NCBI GenBank assembly: GCA_025454565.1
Contig: JALOOE010000547.1
Span: 1-6,907, forward strand
Reading direction: 5' to 3'
DNA length: 6,907 nt
Source: Anaerolineae bacterium
GTDB taxonomy: Bacteria > Chloroflexota > Anaerolineae > CG2-30-64-16
The translations under genes were made by a program, and so were the position numbers. Shown piece by piece: positions 6,340 through 6,907 of the stretch (its first letter is position 1; each line of letters begins with the position of its first letter). The notes below the pieces were generated by a model, which made no database searches, was not told where the DNA came from, and was given only the letters and a program-made list of their open reading frames with translations.

Positions 6340-6907
6340 TCATTCCGAGCCTACCTCTCGTGCGATCTGCACCCAGCGGCCCAACCGCCACGGCTGGCCG
6401 GCCAAAGTGTGCACATCCTTCATCACCAGCTCCAGCGGGCAATGGCGGGCGATCCGCAGCGTCGTGCGCAGGTCATCCCGGATCAGGTCTTCATCCCAGA
6501 CTGCCGTGCTAATCATCGCCGGGGCCGGTTTGCGACAGAAGATGTAGTCCTTCCCCAGTTCGTCAGCCATCCGTTCCTGGTTGCACCACGGCGAAACTGA
6601 GAGCCGGCGCAGATTTGGCAGCCGCTTGATGATCTTGATGCGCTTGTCAATCGGCTCGCAGCAGCCGTAATAACTCAGCCCGAACCGGGAGATGATCGGC
6701 TCCTGGTACTGGAAAACGAACTCCTCGAACATGCGCGGCGAGACGCCCACCGTCTCCTGCGATTCGGAGAGGCCCCACAGGTCGGCCACGCGCACCGGCG
6801 CGCCCGCCGGATGATCCGGCCGCGGCAGCTCGGAGGTATACCCGACACTGCCCGAACCGACGTAGTCGTCCTCGTTGTTGAGCGGCAGCAGCCCTTCAGC
6901 CTCGAAC
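6340..6907 (-). CDS. URO-D-superfamily-like protein, C-terminal part (5' end beyond window)
   Basis: The frame is open from the window edge to a TGA at 6342-6340, showing 188 residues of a longer protein. An internal GTG at 6795 is not the true start, because protein-like sequence (EGLLPLNNEDDYVGSGSVGY) continues upstream of it in the same frame. Visible blocks are SESQETVGVSPRMFEEFV, FGLSYYGCCEPIDKRI, LPNLRRLSVSPW, GKDYIFCRKPAPAMI and LELVMKDVHTL. The order SPRMF helix, then a Cys-containing strand, then a following strand parallels the neighbouring complete URO-D-like protein, which suggests the same barrel fold and paralogy. The motif in the metal position is YGCCEP instead of HSCG, so its chemistry may differ. 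It resembles uncharacterised URO-D-like proteins found beside glycoside hydrolase genes. It is the first gene of the visible operon, 28 bases before the next start. Superfamily assignment is moderate; function is unknown. Confidence 0.72.
   Translation of the reverse strand, partial: FEAEGLLPLNNEDDYVGSGSVGYTSELPRPDHPAGAPVRVADLWGLSESQETVGVSPRMFEEFVFQYQEPIISRFGLSYYGCCEPIDKRIKIIKRLPNLRRLSVSPWCNQERMADELGKDYIFCRKPAPAMISTAVWDEDLIRDDLRTTLRIARHCPLELVMKDVHTLAGQPWRLGRWVQIAREVGSE

Noticed and set aside
3223..6342. The 8-mer TGAGCGCT (minus strand) at 3230-3223 and again at 6342-6335, both near gene ends
   Set aside because: An 8-base match twice in about 7 kb of GC-rich DNA is expected by chance, and there is no extended similarity around it.

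Overview
The window is a dense, one-directional stretch of high-GC bacterial DNA with every recognisable gene on the minus strand. It reads as the middle of a carbohydrate-use operon. GC-rich codon choice, tight spacing and the pairing of glycoside hydrolases with uroporphyrinogen-decarboxylase-like (URO-D-like) proteins would fit Chloroflexota or a similar glycan-degrading bacterium. The sequence holds no taxonomic marker, so this is a weak guess.

In transcription order, from high to low coordinates: (1) 6907-6340, the C-terminal 188 codons of a URO-D-superfamily-like protein whose start lies outside the window; (2) 6311-5238, a complete 357-residue URO-D/MtaA-type protein; (3) 5224-3221, a complete 667-residue GH42 beta-galactosidase with both catalytic glutamates and all four zinc-site cysteines; (4) from about 3172 to beyond position 1, a very large GH2-type glycosidase with at least 1057 residues visible. 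Gaps are 28, 13 and 48 bases. Genes 2 and 3 have clear Shine-Dalgarno sequences inside these gaps, and no terminator or internal promoter was seen. All four are probably co-transcribed.

The most unusual point is the start of gene 4. Its first ~50 in-frame codons (about 3208-3062) do not look like GH2. They match the interior of a GH38 alpha-mannosidase and then run in frame, without a stop, into a normal GH2 sugar-binding domain. This GH38 piece starts right after the GH42 stop codon, in the same reading frame as GH42. It lacks the GH38 catalytic residues, so it is a remnant or an assembly chimera rather than a working mannosidase. The junctions need read-level checking.

Taken together, the cluster encodes two different retaining exo-glycosidase types, presumably acting on galactosides or related beta-glycosides, plus two TIM-barrel proteins of the URO-D superfamily. 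The complete one carries a methyltransferase-like His-x-Cys motif. URO-D-like proteins recur beside sugar-degradation genes with no settled role. A link to removal of methyl groups from methylated sugars is only a hypothesis here.
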